Below, one piece after another: positions 23,479 through 35,636 of a DNA stretch of 64,000 bases (position 1 is the first letter of the stretch; every line of letters starts with the position of its first letter). The DNA is from Lepas anatifera (taxonomy: Eukaryota > Arthropoda > Thecostraca > Lepadidae): assembly GCA_034440635.1 (NCBI GenBank), contig JAOTON010000335.1, positions 364,501 through 428,500 of the forward strand, read 5' to 3'. Under the pieces are notes generated by a model. It ran no database searches. It was not told the DNA's origin and worked only from the letters and a program-made list of their open reading frames with translations. The translations under genes and the position numbers were made by a program.

Positions 23479-23635
23479 CAGTGGCGGATCCGGAAAATGA
23501 TTGGGGGGGCTAAGGGGCTCGAGCCTTCCCGCCGTTGCCTTGGAACAGCCTCCGGCTATGCATTCCCTATACGCACTCGGACATTTCGGGGGGCTGGCTT
23601 GAACCCCCTATCCCCTGGTATCCTCTACTGGTCCA
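23479..23635 (+). mobile_element. Short hAT-like element, CAGTGGCGGATCC family, truncated
   Basis: It starts CAGTGGCGGATCC and runs through GGGGGGCTAAGGGGCTCGAG, CCTTCCCGCCGTTGCC and TTGGAACAGCCTC, matching the copy at 39686-39848 block by block up to the ATTTCGGGGG segment. The far end, CCGCCACTG in the other copy, is missing or rearranged. It ends only a few tens of bases from the donor of the SLC20A exon at 23650-23832. Confidence 0.7.
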
Positions 23636-23649
23636 CCTCGTGCTCTCAC

Positions 23650-23832
23650 GTTTTGGTCCATCATGGACGACGCTGAAGACGTTGACCAGGACTGTGAAGC
23701 CATAGAAGAAGGGCAGGGAGCGGAGGCCAGGCTCCAGCGGCTCAGGCCGCCGCAGCACCAGCATCCGCACGATCAGGAACAGGCAGACCGAGATCACGCC
23801 CGACAGAACCGGCGACAGGAACCACGAGCCCA
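23650..23832 (-). CDS. SLC20A: SLC20A exon, VGSWF to VHDGPK
   Basis: This 183-bp exon encodes 60 whole codons, with VGSWFLSPVLSGVISVCL (membrane helix), a short basic and acidic linker (LRRPEPLEPGLRSLP), then FFYGFTVLVNVFSVVHDGPK (second helix). The WF(I/L)SP-LSG and LP-FY blocks are shared by SLC20 transporters. The acceptor is CCTCCGGCAG and the donor is GTGAGA after CCA-AAA-C, phase 1 at both ends. The next exon supplies TG and makes Leu, giving DGPKLLYLHKLP. A short hAT-like repeat begins on the downstream side and reaches to within a few tens of bases of this donor. The frame continues into intron after the donor, which shows that the true exon end is the splice site. Confidence 0.94.
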
Positions 23833-24332
23833 CTGCCGGAGGGCGCGCCACACTGTTAGCCGAGGGTGGGTATACGCCTGTGTAATCTTAGGGAAATGTG
23901 GGTATTTTTACAATACACCTGTGTTAAGTTAGGGAAAGGTGGATATCCTTACGATACACGTATTTAATATTAAGGAAATGTGGATATATATATATGTATT
24001 ACATGTATATAACACGTATGTGCCCTCTCTATGGCGGTGGTAACAATCTTAAATGTCAAAAAGTCACCAAAATTTACAAGGATGCTATCGCAGTAAAATC
24101 CGGAAAATGAGTGAAGATATCAGTCATGTCATACTGTTCTTGGAATAAAAAAATTCACTTTATCCGAAGCCGATGATATTCTGATCTGATCCTAAAGTTT
24201 CAGATAAGACCACTGTAATAAATTGCTCTGAAGGATTTTGCATTTTAGGAGGCGGTCTAGTAATTTATTTGTGATGCATGTAGCGATACTCTAGTCTTAA
24301 TGATTGAAAGGTATGTATGTACATACCTTGTG

Positions 24333-25359
24333 CTAAACCGCACCCCTCCGGGGATCTGGCGCCACCTTCGCCCCACCGGGGCCATCGATGCCCCCCTCTA
24401 ACTCCGACAATATTGGGGTTAGCGCAAATCTGCAAAGTGCATTAGAAAGCTCGCGTGAATTTCGTAAGAAATTATTTCCAATATTTAAGCGCTCAGGTCA
24501 ATGGTTTGGCCTCCAGAGGTCAAGTTAGGTCAAGATAGGCTATTTTCACTCAAATATTCAATGCTTAAGCAAACTGGGCATAACTCTGATGCCATTAGAG
24601 CTATTGAGATCTGGTAAAGTACATTTGATAGGAAAATATCAGACCTTTTTCGCTATGTGAAACGTAATGACCTCCCGCCAGTGGTTTAACCTCCAGAGGT
24701 CACCTGGTGACCTAATATGACCTGAGGTTACGAAAGGTCAGAAAGTAAGCTTGCCGTATACAAAATGAAAGCGAGTGACGAGACACACACGATGATGTTT
24801 CATTCAGCGCTCTAGCTTAATTAGGTCAAATGTCATTGTCAAAATACTGTTTTTGACCCCTGGTGACCTTGGATGACCTGAAGAGGTCAAAGGGCAAATA
24901 TGGCCCCTGGGATCCGTAAAACCGTGTCCAAGAACGCTTTTCTGAGCAAGCCGAGCATTTGCAATCGTTTTTGTGACTTTTAGATCATAAGACAGCTTTC
25001 CCATGTTTTTTCAATAGGAAAGGTCACCTCGTGACCTGACCTCATGTCACGAAATCGAAAAATCCCGGAATACATCTTTTAGATCCTGGAGGGGTCATTC
25101 AGTTTAGGAAGTTTCAAATCGATCGACTTAGAAATGTACCTCTTATAGAGCTCAAAAGTTGAAGTGAGGGGACCTTGGTTGACCTCGCCTGGTGACCTGA
25201 CCTTGGGTGACCCGGGGTAAAAAATTTCAGGGATGGTGGAAAAATGCTGGAATGAGAGGTAGAGCCCTCAACCGCGGTGCTGCACCTCGTCGCTTTTCTG
25301 CTATACCGAAAAAAACCTTAGGGAGGCCATCGATGGCCCCCCGGTGGGGCGAGGGTTAA
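24333..25359 (-). mobile_element. TTAA-flanked element, family A, inverted second copy
   Basis: This copy is the reverse complement of the element at 11274-12310: its right end reads CGGTGGGGCGAGGGTTAA and its left end CTAAACCGCACCCCTCCGG, with the left TTAA mutated to CTAA. The internal blocks (palindromic GGCCATCGATGGCC, the AGGTCA/TGACCT cluster) appear in reversed order. Many scattered substitutions separate the copies, so they are not recent. It lies in the 18.6-kb intron. Confidence 0.85.
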
Positions 25360-27317
25360 GCTCTAGAACTATAAAGATGCAAGGAGACTGTTTTAAATTC
25401 TGACGAAGCTAGAACCAGCACCCAGGACAGACAATGGACGACAATATATTTGCTGACTCACTTCGGTGAGAAGCGTAAGTGATTGAAAATGGTGTGGAAG
25501 AACTTGCATGAAAAATATATTTACCACTGCTGAAACATGGTTCTCCTTACAATGATTAAAAGGCGGATTTTTTCCAATACATATGTGAATACTTCAGCAT
25601 ACTCTATCATTTTCTAAGCCATGGACGAGTTATACTGACAAGCCATGTGCGAGTGAAGCTGTAGCAACCAAACTAACCTGTTACTCGCCCTGACCAAGCC
25701 AACTTTCCCGCTTGGCCCGTCAGAGGTAAGTCAAGGTGCCGCGAGCTAATGAGCTAACGAGTTCAAAAGCCAGGTTCCGCACATGGCTGGTTAAATATCC
25801 CACCTTCTGTTGCTTCACCCCTGATCGATTTCACCGATCACTGATATCGGGTTTATCGTCGCACCAATCAGGGTCGAAATGTATCTTTTCGTTGTCATAG
25901 TAACATTCTAGGAACAAGCAGAAGCCTGACAAAGCATTTTTATGGTTCTCCTGGCTGGGCAAGCATGAGGCTGGTAGGAGAAAAAAGAGCCAGAACCTCA
26001 TCACCGTGGGATGGTGACGTGCTTTAGGCGTGGAGACCATGATGAAGTGCAACCCAAAACTAACCACGAAATGTAAGGAGGCATTGAAACTGTAGTCGGG
26101 TTATAAATAAGCAGTTTCTTCTTTAAAATGTCAGTTTTAGCTTTGCTAGCATAGATACCACGAGTTCGGCCATTTTCATGAAATTATTTTTGTCACGGGG
26201 CATTTGGTTGGCGTCAGGTTTTAACATTTTTCACCTCTGGGTCTAATCGGCTACCAATTATCATGAAGTCCAGCCTGACCACTTTGCTGTTCCCATTGGT
26301 ACCTTTCTTCCAAAACATCTCACAAATTTGATTTACTGAAATCCTTCTCTAATAAGAGAGAGATGCATGTTTGAAACTGAAGGTGCTGCCAGATCCCATA
26401 CACCAGTATTAACCACCCAGCCGAGAGAAGGTCCCCATCCGCCTACTCCAATGTCTGACCGAGAGGCGCGGGAGTGCTGTGTGGGCCGCGCGCCAAACTG
26501 TAACGGATATCATGCGCTAGATATCCAAATGGATTATTCAGCTCCTTGCTGATTGGATCAAACTGGTCACGAGATTTGGGTAATTTCAAATCTCGATACA
26601 GATTCCCGTTCGTGGTGTATGTTTCTGGCTTTCTTCAAAAATATATTCCTGGAAGTATAAAGTAACGATACAATGTAGTAGCTATCATGTGCTATAATCC
26701 ATTTCCAGTGATTTCGCAATAGCAGTGATAGGTACCAGAGGGAATGGCTAGCACATATTAGAAAAGGCCCAGAACATGCAATATGCGACAAATTTTCAGA
26801 CAGGGACTGAATTTGCTCGACAATCCAAGTTCCGGATGGATTTCCCGAATTCCCTTCGACGGAAAGCTTCGGGGCAGCCTGCATTGGCTGGGAATTCTCC
26901 CGGCCGAGAAGCCCTCTAACTGACGGGTCTCGGCCTGTTGCTCGATTGCCTGGCGCGAGCAGCGGATAATGAGCGTCAATTACAGGCCATCATCGAAAGG
27001 GGCGTGCACAGATGTGCGCGTGCCGATACAGCTGCTGTAGCTGGCGTCATTGCCGGCCAACATCAGCCAGACGCGTGATACAGGTCAGCCAGGTCAAACT
27101 CCTGCCAACGTGAGCGGCTCCAACCGACTACGTTTTTGCGCGCTTCTGTCAGCGTTGGTGGCATAGGTGAAATTCTGGGCAGTGAGAGCGAGTTTCCTGT
27201 AAAAATACTTTTACTGAGAATAAAAACTACCCGCGTCATTCATCGCCTATGACTGGGTGCTTCATGTCACTACAAAGCACCCAGATAATGGAAGCGGGAA
27301 GTAAAAACAGCTTCAGG
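25360..27317. other. Intronic stretch, nothing recognised
   Basis: About 2 kb without recognised exons or repeat ends. The GC-rich patch near 26880-27180 has several short open frames on both strands but no splice-bounded exon that matches a family I know. Confidence 0.45.
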
Positions 27318-27975
27318 CTGCGAAACGACCGCGCCATGTCACATTTGTCCTAGTCAAGAGTGTGCTTAGCAGAATGGGACATGTAATTATCCCGCGCCAT
27401 GTCACATTCCTCCTAGTCAGGAGTGTGCTTAGCAGAAAGGGACGTGTAACTATCTCGCATCACGTCACATTCCTCCTAGTCAGGAGTGTGCTTAGCAGAA
27501 GGACGTGTAACTATCTCGCACCATGTCACATTTCTCCTAGTCAGGAGTGTGCTTAGCAGAAAGGGACGTGTAACTATCTCACGCCATGTCATATTCCTCC
27601 TAGTAGTGTGCTTAACCTCCTAGTCAGGAGTGTGCTTAGCAGAAAGGGACGTATAACTATCTCGCATCACGTCACATTCCTCCTAGTCAGGAGTGTGCTC
27701 AGCAGAAGGACGTGTAACTATCTCGCACCATGTCACATTTCTCCTAGTCAGGGGTGTGCTTAGCAGGACGTGTAACTATCTCGCACCATGTTACATTTCT
27801 CCTAGTCAGGAGTGTGCTTAGCAGAAAGGGACGTGTAACTATCTCGCGCCATGTCACATTCCTCCTAGTCAGGAGCGTGTTTAGCAGAAAGGGACGTGTA
27901 ACTATCTCGCACTATGTCACATTCCTCCCAGTCAAGAATTTGCTTAGCAGAAATGGATGTGCAACTATCTGGGAC
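27318..27975 (+). repeat. 63-bp minisatellite, about ten units
   Basis: The unit contains TCCTAGTCAGGAGTGTGCTT, AGCAGAAAGGGACGTG and TAACTATCTCGCACCATGTC. The anchor TCCTAG recurs at 27348, 27411, 27474, 27535, 27598, 27618, 27681, 27742, 27800, 27863 and (as TCCCAG) 27926. The period is 63 bp with two 61-bp units, one 58-bp unit and one 20-bp partial unit. Because 63 is a multiple of three, open frames run through it, which does not indicate a gene. Confidence 0.95.
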
Positions 27976-28001
27976 CTCTCAATAGGCTGTCCCTCAGAAG
28001 A

Positions 28002-28122
28002 GCGTGTTAAATATCAAGCAGACCGTTTTAATTACTCAGAAGTGCATGCTAAATTTCAAGCAGACCGTTTTAAGTATTCAGAAGGGCATGGAAAACATCA
28101 ACGGAACCGTTTTAAATATATT
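28002..28122 (+). repeat. 42-bp tandem repeat, three units
   Basis: The anchor TCAAGCAGACCGTTTTAA recurs at a 42-bp period (anchor CAAGCA or CAACGG at 28015, 28057 and 28099), with the third copy diverged. The frame that crosses it encodes a 14-residue unit of the form AKFQADRFKYSE. It directly follows the 63-bp array and precedes the TA microsatellite. Confidence 0.8.
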
Positions 28123-28166
28123 GACGGCGAAAAACTGTTATCCCAGGAGGATCTGACAATGATTTG

Positions 28167-28168
<2 letters not shown>

Positions 28169-28234
<66 letters not shown>
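28169..28234. repeat. (TA)n microsatellite left of the Penelope-like fragment
   Basis: About 33 uninterrupted TA dinucleotides. It forms the left border of the Penelope-like composite; a matching tract forms the right border at 29639. Confidence 0.98.
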
Positions 28235-28429
28235 AGTATAAGACGGAAGCAAGTTATTATTAATACAGTGCTGGTTGAACGTCACCGCAGCTTTGGCTTT
28301 GCTTTGGTGCTTTGGTGCCTAAATTACTACGGCAGCTTTTTCGCATTTATTACGTCAGCTTTATTACGTCAACTTGATTACGCAGCTAAATTACGTCACC
28401 GCAGCTTTGGTGCCTAAATTACAAGAGCC

Positions 28430-29175
28430 AGTGCCCTCAACGCTACAAAAGCAGTGTGGTGAGAGCATACGTTCACCGGGCGCTCACCCACTGTTCGTCA
28501 TGGCCTCTCGTGCACAAAGAATTAAGACGAATAAAACAAACGCTAGCGGACAACAGCTACGACATCGCGTTTATAGACCAACAAATCAACAACACTCTGA
28601 ACAAATACTTAACAGCAACAGCAGCAAAAGACCAAACAAACACCATCAACATCTTCTATAGAAGCCAAATGACAGCAGGCTACGAGACCGAAGAAAAGGT
28701 GCTAAAAAGGATAATCGCAAAGAACTGCAAGCCAACCGATCCCGAGGCAAACATCAAGCTGCAAGTTTATTACCAGAGCCCGTCAACTTCATCCCTGGTA
28801 ATGAAGAACAACATGGCGGAGGACAAATCGGCACTGAAACAAACAAACGTCGTGTACCAATACAAATGTCAGATAGGAGACTGTGCACTCCTCCCAAACA
28901 GTGATTATATTGGGTACACGACAACAACGCTATCAAGAAGACTCACAATGCACCTGCAGAGTGGAGCACCATCCTCCCACACCCTGGAAGAACATCACAG
29001 GCGACTGACCAGGCAGCAATTGGTAGAGAACACCACCATCATTGGACGAGCTCGGGACGTCCGACGCCTGGCGGCACTAGAAGCCGTGTGCATCAGGGAG
29101 CGCGACCCACTGATCAATAAACAACAGAACGCCAGGGGAACTCTCCTACTTTTTGAGGGGTCTCGGCTATCATAG
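28430..29175 (+). mobile_element. Penelope-like element, C-terminal part with GIY-YIG endonuclease
   Basis: The frame opens before 28430 and ends at a TAG at 29173-29175. It encodes the region after the reverse transcriptase core (VVRAYVHRALTHCSSW, HKELRRIKQTL, a helical linker) followed by a GIY-YIG endonuclease. The core DYIGYTT lies at 28903, then LSRR with the expected Arg and the expected Glu in LEAVCIRERDP at 29080, followed by the Asn/Gln-rich end INKQQN. This architecture is specific to Penelope-like retroelements. The reverse transcriptase catalytic core (YADD-type) is absent, so the copy is 5'-truncated. No frameshift is seen in the remaining frame. Confidence 0.9.
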
Positions 29176-29512
29176 AGTAGCCCCTCCCCCTCACGTGTAC
29201 TTTCATTGTAACGCTTAGAGTGTATTGTGAATTTTGTCCTTGTCTCGTAATGTAAAGCTTTCCTTTTAGACAATTTGTTCATCTTGACAATCTAATCAAT
29301 CTCTGTGGTGTTAATCGTGTTGCATGTTTATTTGCCGCAATGTGAAGTGATTAGTGCTCATATGCATGGGATCTTGTGCGAGACATCAAAAATTCAAACC
29401 TTAAATTTTGTAACTACTATTCAACGTACCTCAGTCTTGAAAATGTTTATGTGAGATAAATGAAACCGGTCGACTTTAGGTGCGTTTTTACTTCAATTTT
29501 CTTTAATATGAC
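29176..29512 (+). other. Penelope-like element 3' untranslated region
   Basis: AT-rich sequence between the endonuclease stop codon and the ATG of the N-terminal fragment at 29513. By analogy with other Penelope-like elements it is the untranslated part that joins one copy to the pseudo-LTR of the next. Confidence 0.5.
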
Positions 29513-29743
<231 letters not shown>

Positions 29744-30244
29744 TGATTTATCACCAAACCTATAGGATGTTCCATGTTTGGAGAGCAGCCGGCAATGCTC
29801 TCATCGCCGTATGTGGCTAAATTTCGCCCTAATTTCTAGCTAAAGTTCCAAAAAGAATTCAAATTTGGTTCGGTATGTGGTGGGGCTTTAGCATAACAGA
29901 TAGAAGAGGCAGAAAAGGAGGTATTAGTCAGAATTTAGTTGCGTGATTTTGCTAGCATTTGGTGTAAAACTATATTACGTAGTAACGTCACTGAATGCAA
30001 AAGCTTCAGAACCAGTTGACAAATCATAATTTCAGTTTGATAACCTGCATGGCGATTTCGAGTTTGGTCCTTTACCAATATACCTTTACCAATACAATAT
30101 AAGCACAGAGGTAAAGCTATGAAACATTTTTCTTCAAGTAGATACGGTTGTGCTGGACCGGTACATCACAAAGTGCCGAACCCTGGACACTTGAAGTAAA
30201 TTATGCCAAGTTTTACCAGGGACCTGGACAAGGTAGCGCAAGGT

Positions 30245-30620
30245 AGCCGCCCCGGTATATCAGTTGGTAGAGCGTTGGACTCCAGCCCGCAGCTCAGAAA
30301 CATGCAGTGGCAGTGCATGTCCAGGCTTGGGATCGGTTCCCCTGAGACGCTCCGACGTTTCATATTTTACCTGACGAAGGTTGGCTCGCAACTGACTGAT
30401 GAGAGGGCGACCTGAGCGGGGTGGCCGTCCCTGTGGTTTGTGGGACGTTAAACTTTGGCTTCTACATTAACCGGTCATTGTGAGAGTTACTCGTTTGGGT
30501 GGTGTGGTCGGGGTCTCAGTGACAAGTCCCTTGATGACTTTAGTGAGAATCCGGCTCCAAAAACCGAACTGGGAATAACTTGGACAAAATTTGTAAAAAG
30601 GTAATCCCGGGGCACCTAAG
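30245..30620 (+). repeat. SINE-like dispersed repeat (family S2)
   Basis: The left end has a tRNA-like A-box region, GGTATATCAGTTGGTAGAGC followed by GTTGGACTCC, and a weak B-box-like GGGATCGGTTCCC at about 30332. The downstream part (GGCTCGCAACTGACTG, CGGGGTCTCAGTGACAAGTC, CTTGATGACTTTAG, AAATTTGTAAAAA) matches the copy at 56735-57460 in the same order. The ends are approximate. Confidence 0.65.
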
Positions 30621-33600
30621 CAGCTTATTATGCTTAGGCTGCTAACTTGTATGAAGGGAGAGCTTTGATGTCCAGTAACTTTGGATGCGTGCTTAGACTT
30701 CTCTCCGCTTGCTGGCTCTAAACAAAAGGGTTCAACTATCCAGATGATTTTTGGACTCACCCCCCTCCTACCTTTTTAGTCGTCGCCATATCGGGTCCAG
30801 TCTCCCAGTGAAAAATATCCAGCGATGCCTCTGTGTCATTCCAAACTTTTTAGACTGGTAACTTAAGCCAAGAGCTATAAGATATTTTGCTGCACACCAG
30901 AAACGTGGGTCTGACAGGCCCACGTTCAGGATTACCTGGAACCTGCGATGGAGAGTTTCACTAGCTGGTTCTGTAACAGCTTTCGCGCGCCAAAATTAAT
31001 GTTGTTTTTGCTACACCAGCTGAATTGGACTACCCACCCATTGACAGAAACCATCGGGCTGCTTGCTATCGCTGTAAATCTGCCAGCACTGTTAGCAAGT
31101 GCATGTAAACACTCTTAGAGACACCAGATATACACTCCAGTGAAGGCTGAATTCGTTCGCTCCGGAAGAATCTAAAACAAACATTCTTAAAGCGATTACT
31201 TTTTCAGTCGATGAAAGTAATACATTTATTACAGTTGAGATGATGCCAGTAATGTGTTTTTGTGCAGACTCGACCGAGATTTTAAGCAGTGACGAGCTCT
31301 CTCACTTTGCATGCATGATTTAGTTATACGGACAGAGGTATGTAATATGAGCTGAAATGCAACAAAGCAAGATTGAGAAGACAAAAATATGTTTACTTTC
31401 CAGGATCAACAGAAACGATGTACGGTCAGGAGCGGGTACATTGCTGGAGAGCCAGCCGAACTGGTCGGACCTCCAGAGACTGTCCTTTCGACGGTGCTGA
31501 TAATCAGGCCATCATTTCTATTTCTGATCAGAGCTAAAGTAGCCAGGTCAGAGCCAGGATCTGCGCCACAGGTGAAGGCTGAAATAACATTGAGAGTATA
31601 TGCATTTGTAATCGAACACCACCCATGGCCATAAAAATATATGAGGGTGTTGTGACGAGTGGCGACCACCTGCTACTCCGAAACAGGGAGGGTGACGCCT
31701 CTGCAACGGGTAGGTAACTGCTATGATCTATGTAGCAAGCCTCCTTGAAGCTGAAAAAGCTGATGGAACTTATGTTGGAAGGCGCCCCTCAGTCAACAAA
31801 GTCCTGGATCCAGCCACGCCAACAAACCTCAAACTTAGAATTACCTACCTCCTTAGGATACCTACTATTCTCTGAAAGTCTAAAAAATGTCATGGATCAC
31901 ATTTTTTGCGTACCGCAGACGAGAAAACAAAGGCATAAATCTGCAGCGCAGAACATATTCATTCCATGCTTGCATCATCTGGGTAGATTCCTCAGCTACT
32001 CCTTTTCCTCAGCGCCCGCTTCGTCGTTGCAAGACATATCGATCTTTACTACATACGTTTTCAAACGTTTGTACTATCGTTTACAAAGCTAACATAATTT
32101 GCACATTATAGTTTCATTTCTACACACAACGCTTCCCTATAGTAGGTTTAAAGTATTCTGACGTATTCCATCCTTATCAACAGTTGAACTTCGGTTGTGT
32201 GAAAATACTGTAGGTATCTCCTGGCTTTCACAGACAGGGCAAAACACGAAAAGGCTCTATTTCTTGGACTGATTTTATCATATCAATACTCAAGGCTAAT
32301 TTCCGCTTTTAGTCGCAATTTTTCGAGACAATCCAAGGTATTGCTTCAAACCAGAAACTTAAAAGTTATGTTATAAAAAGTAAACACTTTTCCTTGATAT
32401 GCATTGTTCAAAATTGGCTCTTCTTTATTTTCCCACCTGTGATACATGTTTTCTGCCAACAAACCCCATTGCCACTGACTGGGGCAATAGGTATGGGATA
32501 ATGGGGCAACTGGACCCCGTCCTTCATCACAGGGCCATTGCTGAATCCAGCATTGCCGTTGTATCACCGTGCCAGGCGGACCGAGCACTGCGGTACAGTG
32601 GAAAACAGGGCAATGGGAACAGTGCGGTACAGTATTCCGAGGACGTGTAGTTGTACCCCGACACAATATGAGACGATGAGGAGGTGGTTAGAAGTGCGTG
32701 AGCGCCGCGTCCACCAAAAATTATGATTTTGAGTATGGCATCTTCTAAATCTGGCATCCAGACATCGCAAGAGTTATGTGAGGTGTCAGGAAGAAATAAT
32801 ATGGAAGTAAAAGAAAAGATGGCTTTAACTATTTGACAGCTTGAATGCATTCGAACAAAGCCATGTAAAATTCATCTGTATCTGTTTTCTATTCATTTCA
32901 GTGAAAAAGAAACAGATTCGAAGCTTGATTGCGAACACGAGTGGACGATCAAAGTGAGCCGAAATCCGAAGAGTACCCGCAGCACTTCCTTAGACCGGTT
33001 GTGACGCTCTTGCAGACATCGTATCATCGTGACGCACAAGGACGTGACCATGGAGAGATAAGGGGCGCAGCCCCCTCCCCCCAGCAATGGAACCTTGAGT
33101 TTGAATAAGTTCTTCCAGTGGTATTGAAGGCTCCCGTTTCACGTTGGTTCTCGGCTGTCAACCCCCCCCTCTCCCCTTTCCCAGGAACACTCATTTATCG
33201 CAGGAAAGATCATGGGGGAAGATTCCTTTGCATGTCAGTTCCCATCCCCAGCCACCTCCCGCTGGGGGAAAAATCTATGTTACACCAGGGCTTAAACTGA
33301 CGGATCCCTGGGGGCCACGGTATTCCCAAACTGCTCGATTTGTCTTAACTTGTTAACTTAAAATCAACATTAGTCCCAGTTTTTCTCAGGACAGTTGGCC
33401 AGCATGGTGGACCAAATTAGCGCAAGCTATGCTAAGCAGAGTGATAGTAGATGTTAGCACCGGAACCCGTATTTACGCACTATCAAATGCAGTGGATTTC
33501 GCAACAGGTCGTTTCTAGGATCAACAAGTGTCGGGGGACGTAATTTAATGCAGTTCACTGGCAATGTTTTGCGTCTTCGAGCTGGTGGCAGTTGCCTTTA

Positions 33601-34112
33601 CAGGGGTGAAGCACATTGCGAAAGTGAATCCACGCAATACTGTTTACAGCTTGGGCATGAGCGACGAAAGCGGAGAGACGGGGAAACGTTTCCCCAACTT
33701 GTGGAAAAGGCAACCTCCCCTACCCAAACATGAAACATCATTTAGGTTTTCTTATTTTTCTGTATTAGTAGATGAGAAGACCTGGGCAAACATTTACCCT
33801 TTAAGTGCGGGTGAGTTGCTTGGGAACCTTTTCCATGACAGCTGAAAAATTCGGCTCCATCTTCCACCCGCGGCCCTAGTAATCGCCAACTAAGAGTAGG
33901 TTTCCCCTCTGAAAAAATCTCGACGACACTCCTGAGCTTGGAGTAGGAGCGTATGGAAGTGTTGCCAGCCTGCAGAAAACATAATAGCTGGACGCAGCAT
34001 TTATCTAGCTACAGTATCCATTTGTCATATATTAATGCCTCCGGTGATGATGTTATGCCTCCTGGAGAAAATTGACTGTTCAGATCCGTTTATACTCACA
34101 TAGATGCGAGTA
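30621..34112. other. Intronic stretch, nothing recognised
   Basis: About 3.5 kb of the 18.6-kb SLC20A intron. I see several short open frames on both strands but no exon with paired splice sites that belongs to a family I know, no RNA gene and no bounded element. Confidence 0.4.
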
Positions 34113-34146
34113 TGAAGCCTTGTTGCAAATCTGCAACAAGGCTTCA
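34113..34146. repeat. Perfect 15-bp-arm hairpin
   Basis: TGAAGCCTTGTTGCA at 34113-34127 and its exact complement TGCAACAAGGCTTCA at 34132-34146 are separated by AATC. No flanking element ends were found. Confidence 0.85.
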
Positions 34147-34501
34147 ACATATAAATTTGCCAAGTTTTAGGGGTCCATCGCATACTCAAAAGATTATTCC
34201 ACCCTGCGCTCTTTTCTGTCGAACATTTGTCCTTAAACATATGAGTGGTATATTTTTAACTGCTTCTTTCAAGAAGGCAAATGGTATAACGATAAAGAAT
34301 AAACGAAGGATTTCACCTCCAATGTACTTGTCGCGAAATTTATGCATCACGTATAAAGGATTCATGCGGCACTGTCTGATGGCAATGGCCCACTAGTGAG
34401 CGGAAAATGCAAGCATAGCAGCCGTCACTGCATAAGCGATACTTTTCACTTTAGCTGTGGAATTTACCCTCTGAACGTGACTCGCAAGGTCGGGAATCGT
34501 G

Positions 34502-34502
<1 letters not shown>

Positions 34503-34532
<30 letters not shown>

Positions 34533-34534
34533 TT

Positions 34535-34584
<50 letters not shown>
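34503..34584. repeat. (CT)n microsatellite with a T-rich interruption
   Basis: Two CT tracts are separated by CTTCCTTTTTTT. Ser/Leu and Glu/Arg frames through it are artefacts. Confidence 0.97.
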
Positions 34585-34589
<5 letters not shown>

Positions 34590-34914
34590 CTGATGCTGAA
34601 GCATTGGACGGACATGGTCCACTCCGCCCCAACCATTCGCTTCTATACTCGTCACAGTTCAACTAGGGGCACAGTCGTGTGACAGGGAGGGTCAGAGCTC
34701 TGCGCTACGTAATTCACAAATGGTCCCTCGTCAGCAGCTGAAATGACTTTTATGAGATCATATCTTTCTGACCGAAACCAGATTTAAAAAATCAATAATA
34801 AACAACTTATCTGTAGAAAGATGACTCGTGGCGTCTCACAGGGTTCTGTTCTTTGTCCTTTCTTATTTGTCATTTATGTAAATGAGCTATACTTAGTTAC
34901 TATGCGCCTAAAAC

Positions 34915-35108
34915 CAACCCCCCAAAATGTCGGGGGGGGGCCCCCCCCCCCAAAAAAGCCTTCGTGGACACCCCCCCCCCCCCCCCCCGGGGGGGGGAAA
35001 GAGAAAAAAAAAAAAAAAAACCAAACAAAACAAAAAGAAAAAAACCCCCACCAAAACAAAAAAAAAACCAACAAACCACCCCACAAACCCAAAACAAGAG
35101 GAAGAAAA

Positions 35109-35150
<42 letters not shown>

Positions 35151-35151
35151 T

Positions 35152-35199
<48 letters not shown>

Positions 35200-35200
35200 T
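34915..35200. other. Homopolymer-rich tract, possible assembly artefact
   Basis: Runs of G, C and A (GGGGGGGGG, CCCCCCCCCCC, A-runs of over 25) with CCAAACAAAACAAAAAG filler occupy 285 bp between two LINE reverse transcriptase motifs. The composition is unlike the rest of the window and resembles low-quality consensus sequence. Confidence 0.6.
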
Positions 35201-35540
35201 AAACGAGCTAAATTTTATTCATTTGCTGATGATACTGGAACTAGCATGTTTATACAATTCACTAGTCCTTCCTTATCTGATTATTGTGCTGCTGTCTGGG
35301 AAAGCAATTATGCCACAAAATCAGACAATCTTTTCAAGTTACAAAAACGTAAGGTATAAAAGATAGCCAAGAAGCCATTTTTAGCAAACAAACTACCTGT
35401 TCCTTGAAACGAATTAATGATAATATACAAGCGCAAACTTATTATTTTCGCACAAACCCTAAAGAAAGAACTACAAGATGTTATATCCTATCTTTTATTC
35501 TTTCTAATCACAGAAATACTAGGCTAACACAACATTTTGA

Positions 35541-35636
35541 TCATAGAGATTAACTATTACTACTTCTATTACTATTACTACTATTGATATTATTACTACT
35601 TAACTATTACCTGTAGTAATAGTTGATCTCTATGAT
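35541..35636. repeat. Inverted repeat around an AT/TAC-rich stretch
   Basis: ATCATAGAGATTAACTATTAC near 35541-35562 pairs with GTAATAGTTGATCTCTATGAT near 35615-35636, with one mismatch and a (TTACTA)-like spacer. It interrupts the LINE remnant. Confidence 0.7.

Noticed and set aside
27318..27975. Possible CRISPR array
   Set aside because: The whole 63-bp unit repeats without variable spacers, and the context is an animal genome; it is a minisatellite.
31406..31669. Possible minus-strand exon with a Cys-containing CGADPGSDLATLALI segment
   Set aside because: It vaguely recalls a lectin-like domain but lacks the other conserved residues and paired splice sites.
34393..34662. Glu/Arg and Ser/Leu repeat frames
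   Set aside because: They are translations of a CT microsatellite.
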